The notes under the pieces are model-generated. The model searched no databases. It was not told where the DNA came from and saw only the letters and a program-made list of their open reading frames with translations. Of a DNA stretch of 64,000 nucleotides, positions 49,807-61,823 are shown in pieces. The stretch covers positions 32,703,346-32,767,345 of the forward strand of contig CM046350.1 in assembly GCA_025403435.1 (NCBI GenBank), read 5' to 3'. The DNA comes from Artocarpus heterophyllus (taxonomy: Eukaryota; Streptophyta; Magnoliopsida; Rosales; Moraceae). How positions within the stretch are numbered: position 1 is the first letter of the stretch; every line of letters starts with the position of its first letter. The position numbers were made by a program, and so were the translations under genes.

Positions 49807-51431
49807 CATGGTTTTTACATAAATTTAAAAGTTTGTGATCATGTTATATGCATAAATTTTGTGCTCCTTATCTCTCCTATGCTAGAATTGAATTTTATAG
49901 AGAGATGGCACTCTAGGTTTCTATAATAATATATTGTTGTCATGGATTATGTGGTGAATGTTTATTAATTAATATGGTTGATTAAATCATTGTTTAATTA
50001 TTTATTAATTAATTAATACCGGTTATGGTTCCTTAGAGGTTAGAATGTGTATCTAGGTTTTTTCATGTAAATAAATGGCGGACTATCATCTCCATCTAGG
50101 AATTATTATTTATTTTAAATTTGTAAAATTTTGTAATAGATAATTATTGGAGAAGACGGATCTAGAAGAATGATGATGGCGCCCCCAGGTATTTCTTGAG
50201 TCTCTAATTTATGTTTTGAATTGTTGAAAATAAAATTGATGAATTGCATTAAAATTGTATTTTCTTGAATAAGGGATTTCTGCTCTGTCAGCATGTCGGA
50301 CATCACAGTTCGGCAGGCCGATGGTCATAGATCGGCAGGCCGGATGTGAGGTTCGACAGGCCAACAGTGGGGCAAAAATTGGCTGGCTCTGCCGGCAGGC
50401 CGAACTTTCATGGGTGGCAGGCCGATCTTAGGGATCGGTAGGCGATGAAGCATGACTGGTAGGTCGATCACCCAGATCGGCCTGCCGAGCGAGAGTTGGA
50501 AAATTTCCAAAAAAGGTGCAATTTTTATAGTGCAGTTTTAATTTTATTTTGAGGACGATTCTGAGAAACCATTAAATTTGGATATGACCGGAAATATTAA
50601 GTATTTGATTCATACGGGATTGAAGACTTAAAAAAGGGAATTGCATGAAGAAGGCTACAGCTTAAAGATTCAAGGATGAAGAATCGATATATGTCTCAAT
50701 TATTCTCTAGGGTGGAACCATAATATTACGGTTATTATTATTTTGCTTGTAGGTTTGCTTGATTGCTTTGCTTGTCTGCATTATAAAATGGTTTGCTATG
50801 TATATTGATAACATGTCATATAGAATAGGGATTGCCGCTCATATTAAAATTGTTCATGCATAATTTTAAAATAAAACCTTGACTTTAAAAGATTGAGTGG
50901 GAGAAGGTTTTTGAAGAGAGGACCTAAGGACTCCATCGTTGGTCCATAGGAAGAACATGGTGGTCCCGACCCCTATGAAGGGATTTTATCATGTACCCGA
51001 TTGGATATCTGAAAGGATAAGGTATTTTAGTATGATTTATGGTTGCACACCCCTAGGTGGTGATTATAATCATGGATAAAATATTGAAACGATGGTTATA
51101 CACTCACGTTAATTTTATTATTAACCTCCCCTAGGAGCTCTGTTAATAAAATTAATGGCCAAAGAAACGATTATTAGTATATGCTGGATCATACGGGTCA
51201 TGGATGGCATAAATTAATCAGGAGGGGATCCGTGTTCCGGATTGAATTTGGCATAACTCCCCTACGAGCTTGTTGAATTCTGAGTTGGGAATTATCGTTG
51301 TAAGGTTGTGATATTTTCAAGGTTTTGACACATAAACACATTTGTATGATTTTACATGATTGTGTTATCTTACTAAAATATTATTAGTTGTTTGCTTATG
51401 TTTGGTATATGATTCTTTATTGTAGATTGCA
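49807..51431 (+). other. Copy C untranslated leader
   Basis: About 1.6 kb with the inverted-repeat array (50280-50495) and TTTATTGTAGATTGCA before the gag ATG. No gene. Confidence 0.8.
50280..50495 (+). repeat. Leader inverted-repeat array, copy C
   Basis: Eight or so CGGCAGGCCGA-type units. The closing stem is partly lost: CTCTGTCAGCA against TGCCGAGCGAG pairs at 8 of 11 positions. Confidence 0.78.
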
Positions 51432-54400
51432 ATGTCTAAAAACGCTTTATCATCGATACTTGATAAAAACCAATTAACCGGTGAGAATTATAACGATTGA
51501 AAACGGAACCTGGACATCGTCCTATCCTTTGAGAAACTGAAATATGTACCGACGACCCCTTGTCCTCCCGAGCCTTCCAAGCGTACGATCGCTGGAAAGA
51601 TGCTAATGATCAGGCCCGTTGCTATGTTATGGCTAGCATGAACAACGTGCTGCAGGCTAAACATCAGGATTATGAGACTACGAAGCAGATCTTGGATAAT
51701 CTTGAGGATATGTTCGGAGGCCAGGCCATAACGAAGCGGCAAGGGGCGCTTTGGAAACTCTTAAACTGTAGACAGAGATCGGGGACATATGTAAAGGAGC
51801 ACATGATGTTGGTCATGGGTTACCTCGCTAAGGTTCAAACCAATGGAGCCGACATCGATGCTGAAACTCAGATGACTATGGTCTTTGAGACTCTGTCTAA
51901 GGAATTTATTCCGTTTAGAGCTACTTTTAATTTAAGTAATAGATGGGATATGACCTTGACAGAATTGATGAAGCAGCTACAGGAGTTTGAACTGCTGATT
52001 AGGGAGTCTCTTGCTGGTGGTGAGGCCAACATGGTAGCTGCTTCTAGTTCCAATCCTAACTCTAGGAATGGAAAGAAGCAACGGGCCAAGAACGAGAAGT
52101 CTTCTATTCCTGTTGCCACCAAGAGCAAGAAGAAGAAGAAGAAGAACCCAAAGAAGCTTAAGTGCTTCTTCTGTTGTAAGGTCGGGCATATAAAGAAACA
52201 TTGCAAGGACTTCCTTTCCAAGGGAGGTAGGTGTGATCTTCTATATTAGAAAACTTATTTGGTTGAGGAATCCAGTGACATCTAGGTCATAGATTCCGGT
52301 GCAACTAATCATGTTTGTGTTTCTCTGCAGGGATTCAAAGAAACGAGAAGTCTGCTACGTGAAGACTTAACGCTTCGGATGGGCGATGGATCCTTGGTCT
52401 CAACGGAAGCAGTGGGAGATGTCCATCTTTACTTTGATAATTATAGGAATTTAATTTTGCGAGATTGTTTTTATGTTCCTAAATTTAAAAGGAATTTAAT
52501 TTCTGTATCTTCTTTATTTAAAGACTCCTACGTGGTATCTTTTAATGAAAAAGTGGTGATTCGTAAAAACAAATCTTTTATCTATTCTGGATGGATGCAA
52601 AATAATCTATATTTTATCAAACCTAAGATGGACTTATTGCTTAATGCTGAGATGAATGATAATGACTCAAAAAGACTTAAAACTTCTCACTCTAATAAGA
52701 CTTATCTTTGGCATTTGCGCCTTGGCCATATTAACCTGAATAGGATTCAAAGGTTGGTAAGGGATGGACCTTTAAGTCACTTAAAGGTGGAATCTATACC
52801 TCAATGTGTATCTTGTTTAGAGGGTAAAATGACCAAAAGACCATACGGGTCTAAGGGCAATAGGGCCGAAGGGTTTCTAGAACTTATGCATAGTGATGTT
52901 TGCGGACCAATGAACATCCTGGCACGAGGAGGGTATGAGTACTTTGTCATTTTCATTGACGATTACTGAAGATGTGGGTATGTATACCTGATGCACCACA
53001 AAAGCGAAACTTATGATAAGTTTAGGGAGTTTTGGGCTGAAGTGGAAAAGCAATTGGGTAGACCCATAAAGAAACTTCGATCTGATTGAGGTGGGGAATA
53101 CCTTTCTGATGAGTTCTTGGGACACTTGTTAGAGAATGGGATTTTATCCCATTTGACTGCGCCGGGCACTCCGCAGCAAAATGGCGTAGCGGAGAGAAGG
53201 AATAGGACTTTGTTGGACATGATTAGGTCCATGATGAGTTATTCATCATTACCTTTATCCTTTTGGGGATATGCACTACAAACTGCATGTTATCTTTTGA
53301 ACAATGTGCCTTCAAAATCGGTCCCTAAAACTCCTCATGAGTTGTGGACAAGAAGGAAGACATCCTTAAACCATATTCGCATATGGGGATGTCCGGCTCA
53401 TGTCCTGTTTAAGGATCCGAATAAGTTGGAAGCACGTTCAAAAGTTTGCGTGTTTGTAGGATATCCAAAAGGGACTAAAGGGGGTTATTTTTATAACCCA
53501 AAGGAAAATAAAGTCGTGGTTTCAACTAATGCAACTTTTCTTGAGGAGAGTTACATGGACGACTTTAAACCTTGAAGCAAAGTGGTGCTTGAGGAGTTAA
53601 GGGGTGATCCGATCACTCTCGAGGTTCCGAGCGAAACCATTCCTATCGGTGTAGAAAAACCAAATAAACCTGAACAACAACCTTAGGGGCTTCGGCGTAG
53701 TGGGAGGATCGGGCGTCAACCTGAAAGGTATATGTTCAATGGGAAGGTCTTCTTGGCTGAACCGGATAAACATGACAGGGATCCTTATACTTACGCAGAA
53801 GCTATGGAGGATGTTGATTCAAGACTCTGGACAGAGGCCATGAACATAGAGATGAAGTCTATGGAGACTAATCGAGTCTGGGAGCTTGTAGATCTTCCCA
53901 AAGGGGTAAAACCCATAGGGTGTAAGTAGATCTACAAGAGGAAAAGGGGAGTGGATGGAAAGGTCGAAACCTTTAAGGCTAAACTGGTAGCTAAGGGTTA
54001 TACGCAAAAGGAAGGAATCGATTATGAGGAAACCTTTTCGCCAGTAGCCATGCTTAAGTCCATCCGGATTCTCTTGTCCATAGCTGCTGCTCTCGACTAC
54101 GAGATTTGGTAGATGGATGTCAAGACAGCTTTTCTAAATAGCTATCTTGATGAGTCCATTTATATGGAACAACCAGACGGGTTCAAGGTCGCGGGTCAAG
54201 AGGGTAAGGTTTGTAAGCTGCTAAAGTCAATTTATGGACTTAAGCAGGCATCCCGTTCTTGGAACATAAGATTTGATCGAGTGATCAAGACTTATGGGTT
54301 CTCACAAAATGTGGATGAACCATGTGTTTACAAACACATAAAGGATGGGAATGTGGTTTTTCTACTGCTCTATGTAGATGACATTCTGCTAATTGGCAAT

Positions 54401-55108
54401 GACGTTGGGGCATTGTCATCGGTCAAATTATGGTTGACCAAGCAGTTTGACATGAAGGACTTGGGTGAGGCTAATTTTGTTCTCGGTATCTAGATCTTTC
54501 AGGATAAGAAGAACAAAATGATAGCTTTGTCATAGGTAGGCTACATAGATAAAATTCTCAGGAGGTTTGCAATGTAGGATTCCAAGAAAGGTTGGCAACT
54601 ATCTAGGTCTGGAATTACTCTTTCTAAGAAAGACTCCAAAGTCTTATGAAGAAAGGGAATACATGAAGAAGGTGCCTTATGCTTCGGCAGTGGGTAGTCT
54701 CATGTATGCCATGCTTTGCACACGACCAGATATTAGCTATGCGGTCGGGATTGTAAGTCGATTTCAGGCGGATCCAGGACCGAACCATTGGGTTGCTGTA
54801 AAGCATATTTTCAAGTACCTGAAAAGGACTCGAGGGTATATGCTTGTGTATTCTGGTGAGGGCTTGACTCCTCTAGGATACACTGATTCAGATTTTCAAT
54901 CCTGTCTGGATTCTAGGAAATTGACTTCGGGGTTTGTGATTACTCTGGGCGACGGTGCCATCAGTTGGAGAAGTGCGAAGCAAGATTGCACTTCGGATTC
55001 AATTATGGAGGCCGAATATGTGGCGGCTAGTGATGCTTCGAAAGAAGCAATGTGGCTCCGCAAGTTCCTTGGGGATCTTGAGGTAGTTCCTGGTATGGAT
55101 AAAGCAGT
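51432..55108 (+). pseudogene. Copia gag-pol, copy C, broken and truncated
   Basis: Gag starts at 51432. A stop (TGA) is near 51498, and a 25-nt deletion near 51574 removes part of gag. The zinc knuckle region reads [14 protein letters not shown] (Gly to Cys). Integrase, RT (LYVDD near 54370) and RNase H ([14 protein letters not shown]) are recognisable. Stops include TGA at 53087-53089 and 53573-53575, and TAG at 53684-53686, 53927-53929, 54110-54112, 54491-54493 and 54533-54535. It ends at MDKAV, before the third RNase H aspartate, and joins leader sequence at about 55108-55112. Confidence 0.88.
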
Positions 55109-55808
55109 ATTATTACGGTTATTATTATTTTGCTTGTAGCTTTGCTCGTCTGCATTATAAAATGGTTTGCCATGTATATTGATAACATGTCATATAGAAT
55201 AGGGATTGCCGCTCATATTAAAATTGTTCATGCATAATTTTAAAATAAAACCTTGACTTTAAAAGATTGAGTGGGAGAAGGTTTTTGAAGAGAGGACCTA
55301 AGGCCTCCATCGTTGGTCCATAGGAAGAACATGGTGGTCCCGACCCCTATGAAGGGATTTTTATCATGTACCCAATTGGATATCTGAAAGGATAAGGTAT
55401 TTTAGTATGATTTATAGTTGCACACCCCTAGGTGGTGATTATAAATTATGGATAAAATATTAAAACGATGGTTATACACTCACGTTAATTTTATTATTAA
55501 CCTCCCCTAGGAGCTATGTTAATAAAATTAATGGCCAAAGAAACGATTATTAGTATATGCTGGATCATACAGGTCCTGGATGGCATATATTAATCAAGAG
55601 GGGATCCGTGTTCCTAATTGAATTCGGTATGACTCCCCTAGGAGCTTGTTGAATTCTGTGTTGGGAATTATCATTGTAAGGTTGTGATATTTTCAAGGTT
55701 TTGACACATAAACACATTTGTATGATTTTACATGATTGTGTTATCTTACTAAAATATTATTAGTTGTTTGCTTATGTTTGGTATATGTTTCTTTATTGTA
55801 GATTGAAA
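55109..55808 (+). other. Copy D leader, 3' half only
   Basis: Matches copy C leader from about 50728 to 51431 with few differences. Primer site and inverted-repeat array are absent because of the deletion or duplication junction. Confidence 0.85.
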
Positions 55809-58800
55809 ATGTCTAAAAATGGTTTATCATTGATACTTGATAAAAACCAATTAACTGGTGAGAATTATAACGATTGGAAACGGAACTTGGACATCGTCCT
55901 ATCCTTTGAGAAACTGAAATATGTACTGACGACCCCTTGTCCTCCCGAGCCTACGGGAGACTCAAGTAATGAGCAATTTCAAGCGTACGATCGCTGAAAA
56001 GATGCTAATGATCAGGCCCGCTACTTTGTTATGGCTGGCATGAACAACGTGCCGCAGGCTCAACATCAGGATTATGAGACTACGAAGCAGATCTTGGATA
56101 ATCTTGAGGATATGTTCAGAGGCCAAGCCATAACGAAGCGGCAAGGGGCTCTTCAGAAACTCTTAACCTGTAGACAGAGACCGGGGACATCTGTAAAGGA
56201 GCACATGATGTTGGTCATGGGTTACCTCGCTGAGGCTCAAACCAATAGAGCCGACATCGATGCTGAAACTCAGATGACTATGGTCTTTGAGACTCTGTAG
56301 AAGGAATTTATTCCATTGAGAGCTACTTTAATTTAAGTAATAGACGAGATATGACCTTGACAGAACTAATGAAACAGTTACAGGAGTTCGAACTGTTGAT
56401 CAGGGAGTCTCCTGCTGGTGGTGAGGCCAACATGGTAGCTGCTTCTGGTTCCAATCCTAACTCTAGGAATGGAAAGAAGCAACGAGCCAAGAACGGGAAG
56501 TCTTCTATTCCTGCTGCCACCAAGAGCAAGAATTAGAAGAAGAAGAACCCAAAGAAGCTTAAGTGCTTCTTCTGTGGTAAGGTCAGGCATATAAAGAAGC
56601 ATTGCAAGGACTTCCTTTCCAAGGGAGGTAGGTGTGATCTTCTATATTTAGAAACTTGTTTGGTTGAGGAATCCAGTGACATCTGGGTCATAGATTCCGG
56701 TGCAACTAATCATGTTTGTGTTTCTCTGCAGGGTTTCAAAGAAACGAGAAGTCTACTACTTGAACACTTAACGCTTTGGATGGGCGATGGATCCTTGGTC
56801 TCAGTGGAAGTAGTGGGAGATGTCCATCTTTACTTTGATAATTATAGGAATTTAATTTTGCAAGATTGTTTTTATGTTCCTAAATTTAAAAAGAATTTAA
56901 TTTCTATATCTTCTTTATTTAAAGACTCCTACGTGGTATCTTTTAATGAAAAAGTGGTGATTCATAAAAAAAAATCTTTTATCTATTCTGGATGGATGCA
57001 AAATAATCTATATTTTATTAAACCTAAGATGGACTTATTGCTTAATGCTCAGATGAATGATAATGACTCAAAAAGACTTAAAACTTTTCACTCTAATAAG
57101 ACTTATCTTTGGCATTTGCGCCTTGGCCATATTAACCTGAATGGGATTCAAAGGTTGGTAAGGGATGGACCTTTAAGTCACTTAAAGGTGGAATCTATAC
57201 CTCAATGTGAATCTTGTTTAGAGGGTAAAATGACCAAAAGACCATACGGGTCTAAGGGAAATTGGGCCGAAGGGGTTCTAGAACTTGTGCATAGTGATGT
57301 TGGCGGACCAATGAACATCCGGGCACGAGGAAGGTATGAGTACTTCGTCACTTTTATTGACGATTACTCAAGATATGGGCATGTGTACCTGTTGCACCAC
57401 AAAAGCGAAACTTATGATAAGTTTAGGGAGTTTCGGGCTGAAGTGAAAAAGCAATTGGGTAGACCCATGAAGGCAATTCGATCTGATCGAGGTAGGGAAT
57501 ACCTTTCTGATGAGTTCTTAGGACACTTGTTAGAGAATGGGATTTTATCCCGTTTGACTGCGTCGGGCACTCCGCAGCAAAATGACATAGCGGAGAGAAG
57601 GAATTGGACTTTGTTGGACATGATTAGGTCCATGATGAGTTATTCATCATTACCTTTATCCTTTTGGGGATATGCACTACAAACTGCATGTTATCTTTTG
57701 AACAATGTGCCTTCAAAATCGGTCCCTAAAACTCCTCATGAGTTGTGGACAAGAAGGAAGACATCCTTAAACCATATTTGCATATAGGGATGTCCGGCTC
57801 ATGTCCTGTTTAAGGATCCGAATAAGTTGGAAGCACGTTCGAAAGTTTGTGTGTTTGTAGGATATCCAAAAGGGACTAAAGGGGGTTATTTTTATAACCC
57901 AAAGGAAAATAAAGTCGTGGTTTCAACTAATGCAACTTTTCTTGAGGAGAGTTACATGGACGACTTTAAACCTCGAAGCAAAGTGGTGCTTGAGGAGTTA
58001 AGGGGTGATCCGTTCACTCTAGAGGTTCCAAACGAAACCATTCCAATCGGTGTAGAAAAACCAAACAAACCTGAACAACAACCTTAGGGGCTTCGGCGTA
58101 GTGGGAGGATCGGGCATCAACCTGAAAGGTATATGTTCAATGGGGAGGTCTTCTTGGTTGAACCGGATGAACATGACAGGGATCCTTATACTTACGCAGA
58201 AGCTATGGAGGATGTTGATTCAAGACTCTGGACAGAGGCCATGAACATAGAGAAGAAGTCTATAGAGACTAATCGGGTCTGGGAGCTTGTAGATCTTCCC
58301 GAAGGGGTAAAACCCATAGGGTGTAAGTGGATCTACAAGAGGAAAAGGGGAATGGATGGAAAGGTCGAAACCTTTAAGGCTAAACTGGTAGCTAAGGGTT
58401 ATACGCAAAAGGAAGGAATCGATTATGAGGAAACCTTTTCGCCAGTAGCCATGCTTAAGTCCATCCGGATTCTCTTGTCCATAGCTGCTGCTCTCGACTA
58501 CGAGATTTGGTAGATGGATGTCAAGACAGCTTTTCTGAATGGCTATCTGGATTAGTCCATTTATATGGAACAACCAGACGGGTTCAAGGTCGCGGGTCAA
58601 GAGGGTAAGGTTTGTAAGCTGCTAAAGTCAATTTATGGACTTAAGCAGGCATCCTGTTCTTGGAACAAAAGATTTGATCGAGTGATCAACACTTATAGGT
58701 TCTCACAAAATGTGGATGAACCATGTGTTTACAAACACATAAAGGATGGGAAGGTGGTTTTTCTACTGCTCTATATAGATGACATTCTGCTAATTGACAA

Positions 58801-59496
58801 TGACGTTGGGGCATTGTCATCGGTCAAATTATGGTTGACCAAGCAGTTTGACATGAAGGACTTGGGTGAGGCTAATTTTGTTCCCGGTATCTAGATCTTT
58901 CGGGATAGGAAGAACAAAATGATAGCTTTGTCATAGGCAGGCTACATAGATAAAATTCTCAGGATGTTTGCAATGCAGGATTCCAAGAAAGGTGGGCAAC
59001 CATCTAGGTCTGGATTTACTCTTTCTAAGAAAGACTCTCCAAAGTCTTATGAAGAAAGGGAATACATGAAGAAGGTGCCTTATGCTCTGGTAGTGGGTAG
59101 TCTCGTGTATGCCATGCTTTGCACACGACCAGATATTAGCTATGCAGTCGAGATTGTAAGTCGATTTCAGGCGGATCCCGGACCGAACCATTGGGTTACG
59201 GTAAAGCATATTTTTAAGTACCTGAAAAGGACTCGAGGGTATATGCTTGTGTATTCGGGTGAGGACTTGACTCCTCTAGGATACACTGATTCAGATTTTC
59301 AATCCTGTCTGGATTCTAGGAAATCGACTTTGGAGTTTGTGTTTACTCTGGGCGGCGGTGCCATCAGTTGGAGAAGTGCGAAGCAAGATTGCACTTCAGA
59401 TTCAACGATGGTGGCCGAGTATGCGGCGGCTAGTGATGCTTCTAAAGAAGCAGTGTGGCTCCGCAAGTTTCTTGGGGATCTTGAGGTAGTTCTTGG
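55809..59496 (+). pseudogene. Copia gag-pol, copy D, broken and truncated
   Basis: Gag starts MSKNGLSLILDKNQLTGENY at 55809; a TGA follows YDR near 55995 and a TAG follows ETL near 56298. Pol reads from the zinc knuckle [14 protein letters not shown] through protease [10 protein letters not shown], integrase (56660-57787), RT (LYIDD near 58770) and RNase H up to EVVLG. TAG stops at 58085-58087, 58511-58513, 58892-58894 and 58934-58936 match those of copy C. It ends about 7 codons before copy C's breakpoint and joins LTR sequence. Confidence 0.88.
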
Positions 59497-61119
59497 GATT
59501 AATAATTCTGTCTTGGCAAATCGATTCACTTTAGACAATCATTTGTATTGTATCTTAATCTTGAGAAGAATAGTGGGCCCGTTGTCTCAACTTGTGTCTT
59601 TTGATGTACCAATGGGTGACTTCCACATCTCAATAGTGGTATGCATGCCGGTACGTTGGAGGCATGACTCTTGATGGCGTAGACTTGTTATTCATAGATA
59701 TGGAATCCATAGCTCCTCTTTAGGAGTAATGATATCCTCTTATATGCATTGTCCTGTAATTGAAAAACTGGAGCGCTCAACCATTTGGATACATAGGTGT
59801 AACCGAATGGTGTACTATATTTGGATGGTAAGTTTTCTAATGGTGAGACAATGGAACGTAAGATAAAAAAATCAGGAAGGTAAGACAGAACTTGTCCTTA
59901 AGCTGATTATGGATTATCATATGGGGATACGATACACTATGATATGTCATGGAGACTTAGCTGTACGAGCTTCGTAATTCTATAAAGTTCGAGAGTGTAG
60001 CTCCAGGCTTTTAGTGGAGTAGCGCTGGAGTTGATAATTGTGAAATGTATATCTGGGATATTGGGTTTCATAATTATCATGAGCTTGACCTTTGTAGGTC
60101 CATTTTGGTCCCCTTTGCTAGCTCACAAAATCCTGTAACGACACGGCGTGTTTTTTTTCAATAATTGGTGATTTATGTCAGATTTATCAGATTGGTTTAA
60201 AATTTGTAAGAATCAAATAATTCATGTCTGTTTATCGGTTGAATTAATTTTGCAATAAAATTAATTTAGGATAAACTTGTTGAATTATTGGGATCGGATA
60301 ATTCTTGTCTGTTTATCGGTTGATTTAATTTTGGATAAATTAGATCAAGATAAACTTGTAGAATTATTGTGAATAGATTTATTTTCTTAGAGATTATCTT
60401 GATAAAGTTTGTTTTGATCAGATAACTTCTCTATTGGGTTATTTGAATCAAAACTGAGACTTTATCCTTTAGAATCTCGGGTGGAAAATAAAAGATTCGC
60501 GGAGATTTTTTCTCGAGAGTTTGGCCTACCGAATGACGAGTTCGGCCTGCCGATGGAGCCTGTTCGGCCTGTCGATCAGGATGTTTGGCATGTCGATCAA
60601 CGAGAGATAAGATTACGCGTTTTCACGTGGATCTTATCAGATATTGATCCGAACTTGATTCTGTTTCGAGTTTTTGAGACCTAATCTGATAAGGACTGAC
60701 CCCTGGACCAATAACTATAAAAAGGGAGTAAGTCTCATGATTTACTCAGATCAATAGAGATCAATTAAGAGATTAAGAGTGATACTCTTCTAGTGAGCAT
60801 CTGAAACTCCCTCAGAGCTTTTGTTCACAAATCACGAACACTAGCTTTGGGTTCTCTCTATTGGTTGGAAGGAGAGTCACCGGTGGAAGAGCTGTACGTG
60901 TGAGCCCACACTCACTCCGGTTGTGGATAGAGAATAGCAAAGAAGACCAGTTGGTTGAGGCTCTTCTGGAACGTTACTTCTCTACACAGGCTGCGGAGGT
61001 TCTTCACAAAAGGTTAGTAAGGTCTGTCTAATTTATACATATAGCATGACAAACTTGTGTTTTGGAAACTACTCTGATGAAAAATTTTTAAAATTCCGCT
61101 GCGCACTTTGTTTCCAACA
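59497..61119 (+). repeat. 3' LTR of copy D, 5'-truncated
   Basis: Begins GATTAATAATTCTGTCTTGGC, which lies about 420 bp inside copy B's 3' LTR, and ends TTTCCAACA. Inverted-repeat array at 60512-60600, CCAAT at 60708-60712, TATAAAAAG from 60716. The array region resembles copy B more than copies A and C. Confidence 0.88.
60512..60600. repeat. Inverted-repeat array in copy D LTR
   Basis: Four units (TTTGGCCTACCGAA, TTCGGCCTGCCGAT, TTCGGCCTGTCGAT, TTTGGCATGTCGAT), each with C-to-T type changes. Confidence 0.78.
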
Positions 61120-61823
61120 ATAAGGACTCAGGGCTTGATGTCCCCCTCACCGGAACATCTTGGAATGTTTGGAGGGTGGTCAAGCACGCCCACTTGGGTT
61201 TCGATGAATTGAGTGATACTCTATTGAATGTGGATACCTAGGAATAATGATGAATTATAACAATTTTATATATGTATATGTATGAAATTTGGTAATGATT
61301 AACTGTGGTATCCACAGAATATGATCATAATAAATCTTATAATCTGGATAATAATAAAAATACACTAACTATGCAGGTTTAATATGGTAATGAATAAAAC
61401 CTTAAGGTGAGTAATGGTTTTCCTTTCTGAGCATGTTGTTGCTTATTCCCCTATGTTTTCATCTTTTCAGGACTCACAGTGTGTGAGGTGGTGACAAGAA
61501 ATATAGTTGAGGAAGTTTTGTAGCTGTATTATGTTGGAATTGTTGCATATATCAAAGAATGTCCTTCATGATAATGTAAGCATCGTTTGTTACTTTTAAT
61601 GATTGTATTAAGATGTGTTGATGGTTGAAATGATGATGATGATATTATATTATTAAAATTTAAAGTGCTATGTTAAACTGTGATTTATTTGTTGTTTATG
61701 TTTTTATTTTGATTTGAGAGGTTTTCATTAAGTCCCAAGTAAATTGCTTTGATTTTTTATTTTTATTTTTAGATCTTCATTTTATTTATTAAAAACTGTT
61801 AACCCCCACTCAGGGGCATTACA
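61120..61823 (+). repeat. Possible LTR 3' fragment related to 3811-5959
   Basis: Contains CTTTCTGAGCATGTTGTTGCTTAT near 61430 in two parts, the reverse of the GTGAGCGAAAGGCTCAG block of the solo LTR, then TTTTCAGGACTCACAG, and ends GGGGCATTACA at 61823. Order and ends fit an LTR of that group in the opposite orientation, interrupted on the left by the copia LTR. Similarity is weak. Confidence 0.35.

Larger units (their letters stand above)
49151..61119 (+). mobile_element. Composite copia element C/D: tandem gag-pol copies
   Basis: Order: LTR 3' part (49151-49792), primer site, leader, gag-pol C to mid-RNase H (about 55108), then the second half of a leader, gag-pol D to mid-RNase H (about 59496), then an LTR lacking its first 420 bp or so, ending TTTCCAACA at 61119. 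Both polypurine tracts and any LTR between the copies are missing. The unit 50728-55108 is repeated as 55111-59496. No target duplication can be tested because of the gap. Confidence 0.88.
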
